Counted from the stretch's first letter, positions 53,301-64,000 are shown. The stretch: DNA of 64,000 nucleotides from Aphrocallistes beatrix (GCA_963281255.1 OY725493.1:5115857-5179856), one strand, 5' to 3'. Notes: a model not told the origin generated them from the letters alone. Program-made: numbers and translations.

Positions 53301-56300
53301 CCACGTCTTCTTTAACGCGGTTTTTGTCCGCTCCTTCTAGCGTGTAGTACGCCTTCTTGTGGTAGGCCTGGACAGCTGATATCCACTTCTCCAGAGTGCC
53401 GTGTCCCGTCAGACACGAGTCCGGGATGTACGAGTTCACGGCTTGTGCCATCTTCTCGCCTCCAACCTGTGCAACACGAACTGTAATAGAACACACTACA
53501 ACACCATGGATAAGTGGGCAAGAGAGTAGCTACCGTAGCTCCATGCTCCACGTACACCTGCTGCGAGGCTATGGCAGCGAGGTCCTCGTTCTTGTCACAG
53601 CGGTACTCCCCGAACTTGATCCCCCGCACCACCTGCTGGTAGATCAGCTTGGTGGCGATCAGGTCCTCGGAGGGGGTGTGCCATGGGGAGAATATCTCTT
53701 TCCTGAAGAAGAGTCTCCAGGGGGCATTGCGCTCCTGTGCACCTTGTTCCTTGGCGTACTGCTCGCACTGGGAAATGGCGTCCATCACGTGGTCCCCTCC
53801 AGACCCCAGCGAGGAGACCTTGTCGAAGAGCGCGATGTAGAGGGAGAAGCCGAACCGGTCCTTCAGTCCGATCTTCTCGCCCAGCTGGGTGCACAGCTCC
53901 TTCGCAGTGGTGGAAGAGTCCGAGAGGAGAGTCTTGGTGGTCCCATCCATGAAGGTGATGGGCAGCATCAGCGGCTTCTTGCTCTTGGTAGCCTAGGGGA
54001 GGGGGAGGGGGAGGGGGTTATAGGTGCATGCTCTACTAAGTATGGTGAGGGTATATGCATAGGTACCTGTAACTCCAGCCAGGAGGGCGGCTGGCTCCGG
54101 GATCCGTTGAGAATCGTCCTGTTCAGTCTCTCCCTGCAGTAGGGGGCGTAGCCAGGGGGGCCGTCCTGGATGAAGCTCTTCAAGTACTTGATGAATTTGT
54201 CTGAAGGTGTGAAACAGCCCACACACAGCGACAACAGGATCCACCCTCTCGCGTGAGAAGCCTTGTTCGGGTTCTGAGTCAGCTGTTTGCAGATCTGGCA
54301 GTAGATCTCGTCTCTCATCTCGGGACGGAGGATGCCGTGTCCGATGATGAAGTGCAGCTTCTCCAAGTTGCTGGTGCCCCGCGTCAGCACTGAGATGGCC
54401 ACCTCCTCCTCGCTCATGGTGTTGGCGCTGGTGGATAAGAGATCGGGCGGCAGTTTGGTCTTGCGCTTGAGTGTCATACTCACCAGGCGCTTCCTGAAGG
54501 ATTCCTTCTTCTTGTCGGAAGGAGGGGCAGGTGGGAGGGTCACCTCCTCGCCCTCGAAGTCCTCTAGCCTAGTAACACACATCATGATATATCCATGGTG
54601 CAGCAACACATTGAGAAGTGTAAATATGGTTACTTGGGCGGCTTCGTCTTCCTGCCGAAGGTGTCATAAATCTTTTTAACAACCGAGCCCTTCCTGTCGC
54701 TGCCGTTTTGCTGTGGGGGCTCGGGCAGGTCTCCCAAGAACCTGAGGACCATGATGAAGACGGCGATGGCGCGGTGTCTGTCTTGGGGGTTCTTCATGTT
54801 GAGGAGCGACTGCTTCAGAGCTCTTCTCGTGTGCGAGAACGTCACTTGTCCCTGTCACAACGCAGCATCACACCATGGATCACGACAATCTAAGCTAACA
54901 TGCACCTACCTGGAAGTAGGTGGTGGCGAACTTGGCGAACTTGAACTCGGACAAGTCCTCCTCGGGGTCCCCTAGCATCCCCGGCATGAAAGCCGTTGCC
55001 TCGTAGGGGAGCTCCCCGGAGTCCCCTTGTCCCTGTGCCAGGTACGGGTGCAGCTCATCGTCCGGCAGACCGAACAGCTCCTTCATCGTCTCAGAGTCAT
55101 CGATCTTCTCTTTAGGCCTTCCTGCGTCTGTCAACAGTTCTCTCTTCCTCTCAGCGTCCATGAACATGCGCTCCTGATCCTCCAGTGTCTCCTGTTCCAG
55201 CTCCAACAGCCGCTCTTGGTACATCCTACAAAACACTCAGTCAATCCGAACCGTATATTCAGCTATTGGACCATGGATAAGAGCGCAATACCTAGCCATA
55301 GCTGCATCCTCCTCGGAGCCTGACTCCATCAGTTGTTTCAGCTCCTCTGCTTCGATCTCTCTCAGCTTTTCAGGGTTCATGATACGCTCTATCTCTTGCT
55401 GTCTCTTCTTGGAGTCTCCCTTGTTACTCAGTAGCTTACGCACCCTCTTCTGTAGGTGCACAACTAGTCGAAGCTGGTCCTTCGCGAATTTTCTCACCAT
55501 ATATCCCCTGCATCTGGCCTGCAGTCCAACGATCCTCCTCCTCTCGGCTAGAAACCTGCTGCGGAGTGTCTTACCCCTTATGACCACCACAAGGCGTGAA
55601 AAACCGCGCTGCATGATCAGGAACCGCTTCCTCTGCTGCATGGCGCGAATGTTCTTCTGGCAGATGATGGTGGCACGCTTGAGTCGCTTGAAGTGGTGTC
55701 TCTTCAACCACCCGCGCACCGCCTTCTGCAGCACCACCACGTAGGAGCTGATCATGCTCTCCCTCAGCTCCTCTAGCCGCTGGTCTTCCGGGTCTTTCAG
55801 GAACAGTTTATTCTTGCCGACCTAGAATAGCAAACTCAAACTAGACCACAGCTCTACCATCAGCCAGCTAGACACCTACCTGCCAGTCCGCCTTAGGCAT
55901 CAGCCGATCCATGATCCGCTTCGAGGAGAGTTTATACTCGGTGGTTGCTTGGAAACCAGGGATGAGCATGGCGTATCTCTTCACAAACTCCTGGAAGTCG
56001 TGTCGTATGGGGTACCCGGCCTGTCGAATGCGGATCGTCTCCATCATACCGGAGTACCGGAGCTGACGGACGCAGAGGGACCGGTTAAACTCCATGGCCG
56101 ACTTGAACTCGTTCGGTTTGATGCAGCGTACAAAGAATGGGTGGCACTTCCCGAGCGTTTTCATCAGCTCTTCCAGAGAGTTCTTGAACTGAAGTCCGAG
56201 GGTGGGGGTCTTTTTCCTGGTCTCGGTGTTGCTGGAGAGCTTGTCTCTACTGAAGAGGGAGGTGAGGAACTTGAAAGGAGAGTTCTGTAGGACCAGCGTG

Positions 56301-58546
56301 CGCAGGTCTGGACTAAACGTGTCCCGGTTCTTCTCCAGGAAACCGGTCACGTCGTAGTACACGTCTCCGGCGAAGTGCCGAATCCCGAACTGACAGCCCA
56401 CGCTGCTCTTCGGCTCGATGTAGTGCTTGTGCTTACTGTGCTGGATGTTGAACTTCTGCAGGAGGGTCTCGTCCGTCCCCTTCGGGAACTTGGTCTCCTC
56501 GTCGATGAGCGCGATCATGTTGAGCGGCTTCTCCGAGAGGAGGTCCAGGATATCCTGATTGTCCGTGAAGACGATGTTCTCCCAGTTGATCCCCTCGCGA
56601 GTGTACTCGGCCTGCTCCAGCTTGAAGATGTGCTTCACGAAGAACTGCTGCAGGTTCTCGTTCGCGTAATTGATGCACACCTGCTCGAAGCTGTTCACGC
56701 CGAACGTCTCGAACCCGAAAATGTCCAGCACCCCGATGGACTGCCGCTGGTAGGAGCGGCGCTTCTCGTCGGGAGGATGGAAGATGGCCTTGTTGATGTG
56801 GTCCACGAGGAAGATGAAGTTGCGTCCGTAGATTCCTTTCGCGAATGCGTCTCGGTAGTCGCAGGCCTGCTCCGCGGAGAGGGGGCTGATGATGACCTCT
56901 CCTTTCGCGAGGGTGGATTTCTCAGTCAATCCTTTTGCCAGTCCCTGCTCTGGCACCTTGAAATAGTGATCACATCACGATATACGATAAAGTCATGAAG
57001 GAGAATAGGATTGGATTACAACAGCATGTTTTGTCACAATATTGGACCGTACGGAGATATTAGATTACTGTAATTACATTAATTACCACGCATCGTATTA
57101 ACCTCGTGATGTGGAGGATATAATAATTATTGAAGTGATAACATTCTGATATATTCAGGGTTTATCCAATGTTAAACGCTACACACTCTAATCACGCATA
57201 CCCTCGAATAGAGATTATTAGTATTTCGGATATGGGAAACTTTAATGAACATAACCACATGTACTCACCTCGAGTAGGGAGGCTGCATTCCTGAGAGCCT
57301 CTTTGTTCTTGACACTGCTGACTGGCATATTTCCCCGCTCTGCCTCCAGGAAGGACACGTTGCCCAGATTCAGCACTGCAGATATGATCTTGAAAATGTT
57401 CCAAATGTGTTCCTTTTCGAAATTTAAAACCTGCATCCCTCCCTTTATGAGACTGAACTCCTCCCTGGGGTCGATCCCCTCGCACGTGTAGCAGTCTCCT
57501 TGTCGGATGTAGTGGTACTCCTTGGGGTTCCCTACGAGGTGTAAAGATCTAAGACACACCCTCAATCCCTCACTCCATCATACAGAACACCTACCGGATA
57601 ACAGGAGATGATCCAACTCCTTCTTGCTGAGTCCGGCGAGCATGTTGTAGAAGATGTGGTAGTTCCTCTCCCCACTGGCCTGGTGCACGATGCGGGACTT
57701 CTCCAGCAGGTACTGGTCTATCTTGGCGCCCTCTATCACCCCGGCAGGCGTGAAGTGGATGTCTATGTACTTGCCGAAGCGACTGCTGTTGTCGTTCCTT
57801 AGCGTCTTGGCATTACCGAACGCCTCCATCACAGGATTGCTGCGGAGACAGAGCAGTTACAGCTAGCGCTGCTATTGGGGAGTGGAGCTAGCTACGGTAC
57901 CTGTCCAGGATCTGCTGCTCGATCCAGGAGTGCTGGCCTGACTGGGCGGCCAGGAACTGCAGAATCAGCTTGGTGGACTCGGTCTTTCCGGCGCCACTCT
58001 CTCCGCTGATGATGATGCATTGGTCACGGAACTCTCGCCGCATGAAATAGTACGCATTGTCTGCAATGGCGAAGATGTGGGGCGGGGCTTCTCCTATCTT
58101 CTTGTCCTATATGATAATACAAAATAAAAATGAACCATGGACTCAGGATGCGCTCGTGTGGGTACTGAAGTGTGTACCTGGTACTTCTTGATATGGAGCT
58201 GGTCGTAGATGGGCAGGATGTAGTAGGGGTTCACTGCCACCAGAATGCTGCCCGTGTACGTGTAGATCAATTTGTTCCTGTAGCGCTGGAACAGATTGCG
58301 CAGTATCCCAGCCTCATGCAGGTCACCCAGCTGAATCATGTCCTCCACGGTGTCGATGCTGGAGGGGTGCATCAGTTTCAAGTGTTTGTCGTTCACATCT
58401 ACCCACACCGTGTCGTTGTCATCGTTCAAAATTTTAAATTGTTTCCCTTCTATGGTCTCTACCTTGGCACCGATCGCAACTCCGAATTCGTCCGTATCGC
58501 GCGCGTTCTTGTGCCAGACGTAGTCGCCTTTCGTAATCATAGGCAT
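50323..58546 (-). CDS. MYO7A: Myosin VII (MyTH4-FERM unconventional myosin)
   Basis: More than 12 exons with introns mostly of 50-90 bp and one of about 300 bp. Myosin VII is an actin motor of filopodia, microvilli and stereocilia. The motor starts [13 protein letters not shown] at 58546, with the P-loop GESGAGKT near 58000, [18 protein letters not shown] near 57800, [16 protein letters not shown] near 56700 and [15 protein letters not shown] near 56050. IQ motifs lie at about 55750-55400 and a charged helix follows. The tail has MyTH4-FERM 1 (about 54.9-53.0 kb), an SH3 domain (52.9 kb) and MyTH4-FERM 2 (52.5-50.9 kb, [22 protein letters not shown]). The order is that of MYO7A/B. After the second FERM, about 179 extra Pro/Met/Gly/Ser-rich residues (50862-50323) are present; human MYO7A ends about 10 residues after this point. 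Confidence 0.96.
53995..54017 (+). other. G-quadruplex-type G tract in a MYO7 intron
   Basis: The plus strand has four runs of four or five G separated by single A. On the minus (coding) strand it is a C-rich polypyrimidine tract ending CCCTAG at an exon boundary of MYO7, so it probably serves as the acceptor tract. Confidence 0.7.
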
Positions 58547-58862
58547 CTTAGGCCGCTCTCAGAATCAACTCGGTCTATTCTACTATGAAATACAACTAGA
58601 AGGTAAGTATGGTAGAGTAATCATGACCAGAATGAACTGTGATGAAAGTAGCATGAAAGTAACAAGTTTTATTGCGTTAGCACATACGATTCTCTAATAG
58701 GTTATCAAGTCTGTTATGGAATTGCATATACTATTTATGCCAACTTGAGCCATGATATAAGCAGGAAGTCTCGCCAAAAACGGGACGGTTTGCAAGTATT
58801 GAATTGATAACAATTAACTCGATTACGGCGATAGAAATGAACTAATTAATATATATGTAAAG
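58547..58862. other. Intergenic, 316 bp
   Basis: Spacer between the MYO7 start and the PCBD stop. It holds the MYO7 5' region, and no separate feature is seen. Confidence 0.5.
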
Positions 58863-59174
58863 CTATTTCGTGATAGATTCGATAAATGTCGCGAGTGTGA
58901 CATCCATTTCAGAGACACCGCCACAGGTGTGAGTGGCTAGCGTAACCTGCAACTTGTTATACACGTTGAACCACTCAGGGTGATGGTCCAACTTCTCAGC
59001 TGTAAGTGCGACGCGAGACATGACTCCAAATGCTTCGTTAAAATCCTTGAAGAGGAACTCTTTATAAATCGCATCTCTATTCTCTAACACCTTCCACCCC
59101 GCCCCCAGCAATGGCTTCAGCTGCTCCTCCCTTTCGGCGCCTTCTAACTTGTCTCGGCTGAGCTTGGTAGTCAT
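58863..59174 (-). CDS. PCBD1: Pterin-4a-carbinolamine dehydratase (PCBD/DCoH)
   Basis: 103 residues in one exon, the exact size of the animal enzyme. It dehydrates 4a-hydroxytetrahydrobiopterin during recycling of the aromatic amino acid hydroxylase cofactor, and the animal protein can also dimerise HNF1. The active-site block [23 protein letters not shown] includes the catalytic His-His and the downstream His. [27 protein letters not shown] matches the family. The ATG follows GGTTAG directly. It is divergent from the small gene starting at 59396, sharing a 221-bp upstream region. Confidence 0.96.
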   Translation of the reverse strand: MTTKLSRDKLEGAEREEQLKPLLGAGWKVLENRDAIYKEFLFKDFNEAFGVMSRVALTAEKLDHHPEWFNVYNKLQVTLATHTCGGVSEMDVTLATFIESITK

Positions 59175-59395
59175 CTAACCAGCTGCAACTTAATCAACAA
59201 AATTCAGACAAAAGCCAGTGAAGATATATTCTTACATGACATATTAGAACAATAGAAGGAAACAACGCATGGACTGATGAATGGGATTAGATAGCTATAA
59301 CTAGGCCGAGTTGTTGTGTTGTGTGGGATTTAATAATAGGCCACTGCACTCGTCATTGTTAAATCGTGTACCAAATAGATTCGTGGATTAGTCGG
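59175..59395. promoter_or_regulatory. Probable shared promoter region of PCBD and the 78-residue gene
   Basis: 221 bp between two start codons on opposite strands. It contains TTAG sites abutting both ATGs. No TATA box is obvious. Confidence 0.45.
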
Positions 59396-59702
59396 ATGGC
59401 AGACGAGCAGGTGGTGAATGGAGTGGAGACGGCAGAGGCTGAGAGAGAAGACGCGGGCGGCGAGGTCGTACAAAAGAAGAGGAAACGTAGGACAAGGAAA
59501 AGGTAACAACTTTACTATTAGCTAGAGAGATGTGTGGATAGACTGAATCTATGTTACAATTATTTGTTGCAGGAACCCTACGAAGATCCCTAACCTCGAC
59601 TTGAACTCAGGACAGCACAGATTCGTGACAGTGGACAGCCTCACCGTCCTAATCACAGAGTACAGAGAGAAACAGGACGAATCCGAAGACTCAGATTCAT
59701 GA
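59396..59702 (+). CDS. Unrecognised 78-residue basic-acidic protein, two exons
   Basis: Exon 1 is 59396-59502 and exon 2 is 59573-59702, joined across a 70-bp intron with GTAACA donor and TTGTTGCAG acceptor in phase 2. The spliced frame gives 78 residues: an acidic start (MADEQVVNGVETAEAERED), a nuclear-localisation-like cluster KKRKRRTRKRNP, a hydrophobic-alternating core (IPNLDLNSGQHRF, VTVDSLTVLITEYR) and an acidic serine tail ESEDSDS. I do not recognise the family. The clean splice sites in frame, NLS-like cluster and head-to-head promoter with PCBD support it as a real gene. It is too short to show in simple ORF scans. GATTAG ends 4 nt before the ATG. Confidence 0.72.
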
Positions 59703-59846
59703 ATTGCATTATAACTATCCTTGATAATGTATGCAATTTTAAAGGGGAATTCGTTGCCAAGTCGTTATAATCTAAATAAAATAGACAATCTACTCATTCT
59801 AATTTACAAATATAAACAAACTCAGACTCGAACAGGCGCCAACCGC

Positions 59847-61519
59847 TCACGCCTCGAAGCTTAGCGTGGTGGACTTGACAGCGTTGTATACCATGGTGTT
59901 GTTGATTGGAACGTATTGGTTCGTAATCAGCTTGATACATTCCTGAGCGGCTAGCCCGCCTACAAACGCGGATATGGTGTGGATCTCACAAGCAGCGTAG
60001 CGACACATCTCGATGACGTAATCCTCCTTGATCTTCTTCCCTGCCAGCCCCCACTCACTCAACAGCTCCCCCACGCAGACTGTCAGCTGCGGAACCTCTG
60101 TCTTCAGGGGGTAGTGCGAGTGGCTCGTACGGAACTTCTCTACAGCTCGAAGCAGCACATACCAAACGAAGTCTGAGTCCTCGTCGTCCAGGGAGAGGTC
60201 GAAATAGTCCCTGTTAAACTGCACAGAGGAGAGCTCCGCCTCCAGGGGCTTCGTCCTGATGAGGCTGAGGAAGAAAGCGTTCTTACAAAACAGAAGAGTG
60301 TCCTCCTCTCCGATGAGATCAGGCGACATTCCTAGAGAGCTGCAGATCTCCTGCACGTGTTTATGCACAAGGGCAGCGTCTCTCCGCGCCTTTTCTCGGT
60401 AGAGGTTCTGAATGTCGATGTACTGCTTGGAGCTGCTCGTCATGTCTGGAATGGTCCCACGCAGTGGGAGGTCCCCGTCCCCTTCAGCTGATATGAATCT
60501 AAACAGAAGCTATAAGAACCGGAAACACGAGAACATGAAGATAGAGTCGACCTAATCACCCACTTCTTGAGAGCGGCAGCCAGCAGCCAGAAAGGACTGG
60601 AGCTGGAGGAGAGTTGGGAGCACAGAGGATCGTCTAGTATCGCCTGGACGCTGGTGGGTATCTTCGTCTCGGTGAGAGCGGTGTTCAGGTTGTTGATTGC
60701 TTCGTCGAAGTTGTCCTCCATCTCGGGTCCGCCCGTCTCTGGGTTCGTTCTAATCCCGGAGCGGATCAGTTCCTTCACTTCCTTCTTCTCCTTGTACTTA
60801 GACGGGAACCGCCCTTCATTCAGTTCTCTCCACTTCTGAAGGAACTTGTAGATCAGGACTAGGAAGGGGACATGCTCGTGCTGCGTCTTGTCCAACTTGT
60901 CTAGGTCCACCGAGTCAGCATGCAGACTCAGCTCGGAGAACGGTTTATCGAACCTGAGGTCTTCCAGTGCATTGTCTGGCTTCGCCTCGGTAATGCAGTG
61001 CTCGGGAGTCGCCACCCGGATGTACCCTATGAACCCGTAGGACCTGAGCAGAATTAGAGGCACCTTCTGACTCCAGAGGATGCGCGAGAGCGGCAGAGTA
61101 GAAGAGTCAGGGAGTTGTGTTGCGATGACAACAGTAAACTGTTTGAAGAATTCAGGCTGCTCATTTATTAGCAGACTAACCTCCGTCGTAACAGCTTCCC
61201 CTGTCACCCCTTCGTTCATTTCTAACAGCAGATCCTTCACTCGGTTTGCACGGAACTCTCCAAGCGATTCATTATCAACGAAGAAGTTCTGGCCTAGGTC
61301 CTTGCCACTTATTTTGTTCGAGTCTACTACCGTTATTTTGCCTATCCCAGGGAGAACTAGGTTTTTGAGGGTTTCGGAACCCACAGCAGATGCGTTGATC
61401 AAACACACGTGAGCAGACTCAAGGGAGGCTTGTCCCTTGTCTCCCCACAGCCTCAACTGCCTGTCGTATCGGGTCGACTTGCTAATTGGCTTTGGTACAA
61501 CAGGAACTTCTCCTGACAT
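59847..61519 (-). CDS. NAE1: NEDD8-activating enzyme E1 regulatory subunit
   Basis: Two exons, 61519-60552 and 60498-59847, giving 539 residues (human 534). With UBA3 it adenylates NEDD8 and starts cullin neddylation. The start YDRQLRLWGDKGQASLESAHVC and NLVLPGIGKITVVDS match the inactive ThiF-type fold. The second exon includes the family phrase LPLRGTIPDM, then IQNLYREKARRDA, and CEIHTISAFVGGLAAQECIKLIT near the C-terminus. Keeping the frame requires the donor AG|GTCGAC, which is unusual; the more normal GTGATT donor 8 nt earlier would break the frame with the visible acceptor. TTTTAG directly precedes the ATG. Confidence 0.95.
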
Positions 61520-62315
61520 CTAAAATTCTTGTATACTAGTAACATCCAGAATGCATGCATAAACTCATTGTTTGGTTTATAAGCAAAGATTATATAATAG
61601 AACTCGATGGATAATTCCTGTCTTGTGACAATAGTAGCTATATTGTTCTCTAAGAAAACTGAATATGATTATTAGCGTGGGAGATGAGGTCACAGGAGTT
61701 CCTCCTGGCTTAACCAGATCTTCATCCAATTTTTTATTTGATGAAGGGATCTTAAAACCCAAAATACAGTCAACCTTATCCTAATACTCCTCCTCCTACG
61801 AGAACACGTAATTAATCAAGTGAGGGTGTGTTCAGTAGTGATGTAGTATGTTAATCCATTAGATGCAGTTTCACTGCTGACCTCATTAGGATATAATTCA
61901 GACAAAGCAATTCATTCATTTCAACGTAAGTGCTTAGTTCCCATTCTCTAGCATAAACGTGGCTCACTCAACCGTGCATATCATTACGTTGCAAATAATG
62001 TACAAGATCTGGTGTCGATCTTTCAGGTAATCGAGGGTTGAGAGTCCAGGTAGTGACTGCAGCAGATACGTGAGAGAAATCGATAACATATTTAAATTTA
62101 TTAAACGAATTACAATATTCCAAAAGATAATTCCTCGTATGTTCAGAACTATGAACTAAATTTTCAATTAAAGATGGCTTTAAAACAGTTATTCACATTA
62201 AGTACACGAGAATCAGGAATTATATCTGAAACGGCTCTTAACAATCAAAATATACACAATTCCAACTCGAGAGTGCATAAGACAGCACACGTGAGAATCC
62301 TGTGCAGTGGTGAAA
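61520..62315. other. Intergenic, 796 bp
   Basis: Spacer between NAE1 and the EVI5 stop; AT-rich. A short open frame at 61762-61577 has no recognisable content. Confidence 0.5.
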
Positions 62316-64000
62316 CTATAAGTTCAGATCTTGCAGAGATCTGCTATGACGTCTTGTTGATGACATTTTGGAAGTATTCCCACTCGTTCGATCGGTATAG
62401 CTATTGCTGAAGTCAATAGGTTCATTGAGACTGGAGCGAGACGATGTCTGACTGTTGGATTCAATTTCAAGTTGTGGTACGTGTAACGCATCTATCTTCT
62501 TTAAATCACTGAGTTCTCTCTTAAGTTTTTCCATCTTCGAATCGTTTGCAGAGTATAGCGTTTCGTCGTCGTATGAATTGATTGACAGTTGACTGCCGAT
62601 GTGGGATGTGGAGTTTTTGCGGTATTGATGAAGTTCTTGGAAAGATTCCAATAGAACACTTCTCAACTTGGTGTTCTCATTTCGCTGGTTCTTCAATTCG
62701 AGAGTTAATCGCTCGATCTTGTTCGCATTATCAGCCAGGTGTACCTTCAGAATCGCTAGATCCTGTACCAGCTCGCAAATAGTCTCGTTTTCAAAATCGA
62801 GCTCTTTTGTCGGCTCTTCCTTCCCAATACTACTGCATCTTTTGAGTCTAGCTAACTCGCCCCTAAGCTTCAGCATCTCCTCCGCTTCTTTCGCTCTCAG
62901 AATCTGCTTGTCTACCAGCTGAGCAGAGATCTGCGAGTTGTCCTTCTCAAGCTGGATAACTCGCTCACTCAGAGCTTTGCTCTCGCACTTCAAATGGATG
63001 ATCTCTTTCCTCTCTTGCAATTCCCGCTCCTTCTTACGGATGTACTCCTTCTCCCATCGTTTCATCTTACGCTTATCGATTTCGATACCAGTAGCTCGCT
63101 TTATGAGCGCGTCTGAGTCTTTGCCATACTTCTCACCCAGATCATGCGTGAAAAAGTGCTGAATACCTTCCATGTCTAGGTCCATCAGATCGGATTGAGC
63201 TATGGTTATGAGAGCTAGTGCAACCTGGAAAATTATGTTGAGGCCCTCTATGAGGTAAATGTCCATGATTCTGAACACAGTTTCCAGTGGAAGCATGGTG
63301 GAGAAAACGGTGAGGAACCAAGTGGATGCGTAGAGGGAGCAGGTGAAACCCTGGTGTCTGAGGTGATGGTACACATGAGGGTGCATCTCCTCGATGAGTT
63401 TGTCCAGCTGGAAGTTGCAGATGGAGAGGAGACTCATGGACGGCTTGTACATATCTCGGATATTGTTCTCTTGCAGGATCTGTACGAAGACACAGAACGC
63501 TTCCTCTTCCGGCATTATCATTAGCAGGAGCCCGGCCACGAAGCCGAGTCCCTGGCAGTAGCCCACCTCCTTGTCATAGACGGCGTACGCGTGCATCAGA
63601 TTGCGCAGACTCTCAAGGCCCTCGCTATCTGGCGCCTGGAACATGTCGTGGTTAGGAAAAGTCCGCGTACTGTCCCGAATTATTTGCTTCTCAAACGGTG
63701 TTTCTGAATTGATCAGAGCGGGGTAGCTCTGCGTGAGGGCCTCGGTGTCTGTCTGCACTAACTGCTTCCAGACGACAGGACGCAGAGGAGATGGAACCCC
63801 CTTACGTATCAGGGGCTCCAGACCAGAGCGGCCTTTCCGCTTTGCATTAACGGTGTCCCAATTCTGAAGCAGTTTGTTCCAGATGGCCCAAAGATCCTCC
63901 TCGCCTTGACATTCCAAGTCCACTGCAGAAGGTAGGCTGATATTGCTCACGGACTTTTTGTAAGATACAGGTCGCAATTTCACTACATCTTCACCGCTAC
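62316..64000 (-). CDS. EVI5: EVI5-type TBC RabGAP (5' end beyond right edge)
   Basis: At least 560 residues in the visible exon. The frame is open to the window edge and has no ATG before it, so the N-terminus lies outside. The TBC domain runs from about residue 50 to 260 with RKGVPSPLRPVVWKQL, the catalytic Arg in IIRDSTRTFP (IxxDxxR finger), the Gln in GYCQGLGF (YxQ finger), MPEEEAFCVFVQIL and YASTWFLTVFS. KRWEKEYIRKKE and a long coiled coil follow, the layout of EVI5 rather than RABGAP1. EVI5 acts on Rab11-type traffic and in cytokinesis. The C-terminus is Ser-rich and disordered. Confidence 0.9.
   Translation of the reverse strand, partial: SGEDVVKLRPVSYKKSVSNISLPSAVDLECQGEEDLWAIWNKLLQNWDTVNAKRKGRSGLEPLIRKGVPSPLRPVVWKQLVQTDTEALTQSYPALINSETPFEKQIIRDSTRTFPNHDMFQAPDSEGLESLRNLMHAYAVYDKEVGYCQGLGFVAGLLLMIMPEEEAFCVFVQILQENNIRDMYKPSMSLLSICNFQLDKLIEEMHPHVYHHLRHQGFTCSLYASTWFLTVFSTMLPLETVFRIMDIYLIEGLNIIFQVALALITIAQSDLMDLDMEGIQHFFTHDLGEKYGKDSDALIKRATGIEIDKRKMKRWEKEYIRKKERELQERKEIIHLKCESKALSERVIQLEKDNSQISAQLVDKQILRAKEAEEMLKLRGELARLKRCSSIGKEEPTKELDFENETICELVQDLAILKVHLADNANKIERLTLELKNQRNENTKLRSVLLESFQELHQYRKNSTSHIGSQLSINSYDDETLYSANDSKMEKLKRELSDLKKIDALHVPQLEIESNSQTSSRSSLNEPIDFSNSYTDRTSGNTSKMSSTRRHSRSLQDLNL

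Noticed and set aside
53396-54142. Long plus-strand open frames opposite MYO7 (also 56375-56998, 50316-50756)
   Set aside because: The MYO7 coding strand is GC-rich, which opens antisense frames. They have no family features and coincide with clearly coding myosin exons.
61577-61762. Short frame between NAE1 and EVI5 as a gene
   Set aside because: 61 codons in AT-rich spacer without motif, homology or splice support.
63983-64000. EVI5 start within the window at 63983
   Set aside because: The codon is GTG and the frame stays open to the edge, so the true start lies outside.
1-64000. A single undescribed multi-gene system such as a defence island or biosynthetic cluster
   Set aside because: Nearly all genes belong to known, unrelated housekeeping families of animals. 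No CRISPR array, phage genes or clustered enzyme pathway is visible.

Overview
This is a gene-dense eukaryotic window. The gene content (HUWE1, MYO7 with MyTH4-FERM tail, YTHDC1, RIF1, EVI5, SNX9-type, selenoprotein MSRB1) points to an animal. Introns are mostly only about 45-90 bp, many large genes are a single exon (YTHDC1-like 987 codons, R3HDM-like 919, SNX9-like, TIA1-like), gaps between genes are a few hundred bases, and base composition is moderate. This suggests a compact animal genome, such as a sponge, ctenophore or tunicate. I cannot fix the lineage from the window alone.

Layout: positions 1-9710 hold the N-terminal half of a HUWE1-type ubiquitin ligase on the minus strand, running off the left edge. 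One of its introns carries a complete mitochondrial GatB gene on the opposite strand, and another carries tRNA-Ser(CGA). From 9.8 to 45.6 kb every gene is on the minus strand, in this left-to-right order: MTR4 helicase, selenoprotein MSRB1, an unrecognised acidic protein, SNX9-like, YTHDC1, a broken and an intact TMEM106, CCZ1, two tandem BAP31 paralogues, a p190RhoGAP-like protein without a RhoGAP domain, RIF1, TIA1/TIAR, a probable ATRIP, SNX1/2 and an R3H-SUZ protein (R3HDM). A 1.2 kb gap holding two hAT-type MITEs with perfect 8-bp target duplications separates these from plus-strand DALRD3 and ZPR1. MYO7 (8.2 kb, minus) follows, then PCBD head-to-head with an unrecognised 78-residue two-exon gene, then NAE1, and finally an EVI5-type RabGAP running off the right edge.

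The genes are mostly housekeeping functions: RNA surveillance and RNA binding (MTR4, YTHDC1, TIA1, R3HDM), endosomal membrane traffic (CCZ1, SNX9, SNX1/2, TMEM106, EVI5), genome maintenance (RIF1, ATRIP-like), translation (GatB, DALRD3, tRNA-Ser, ZPR1), and ubiquitin or NEDD8 conjugation (HUWE1, NAE1). They do not form one pathway. The most interesting points are a 3'-splice-site-like TTAG/CAG a few bases upstream of nearly every start codon, which suggests spliced-leader trans-splicing with operon-like gene packing, the UGA-selenocysteine in MSRB1 with a candidate SECIS, the nested GatB, the p190-like protein lacking its GAP domain, and an extra low-complexity tail on MYO7.
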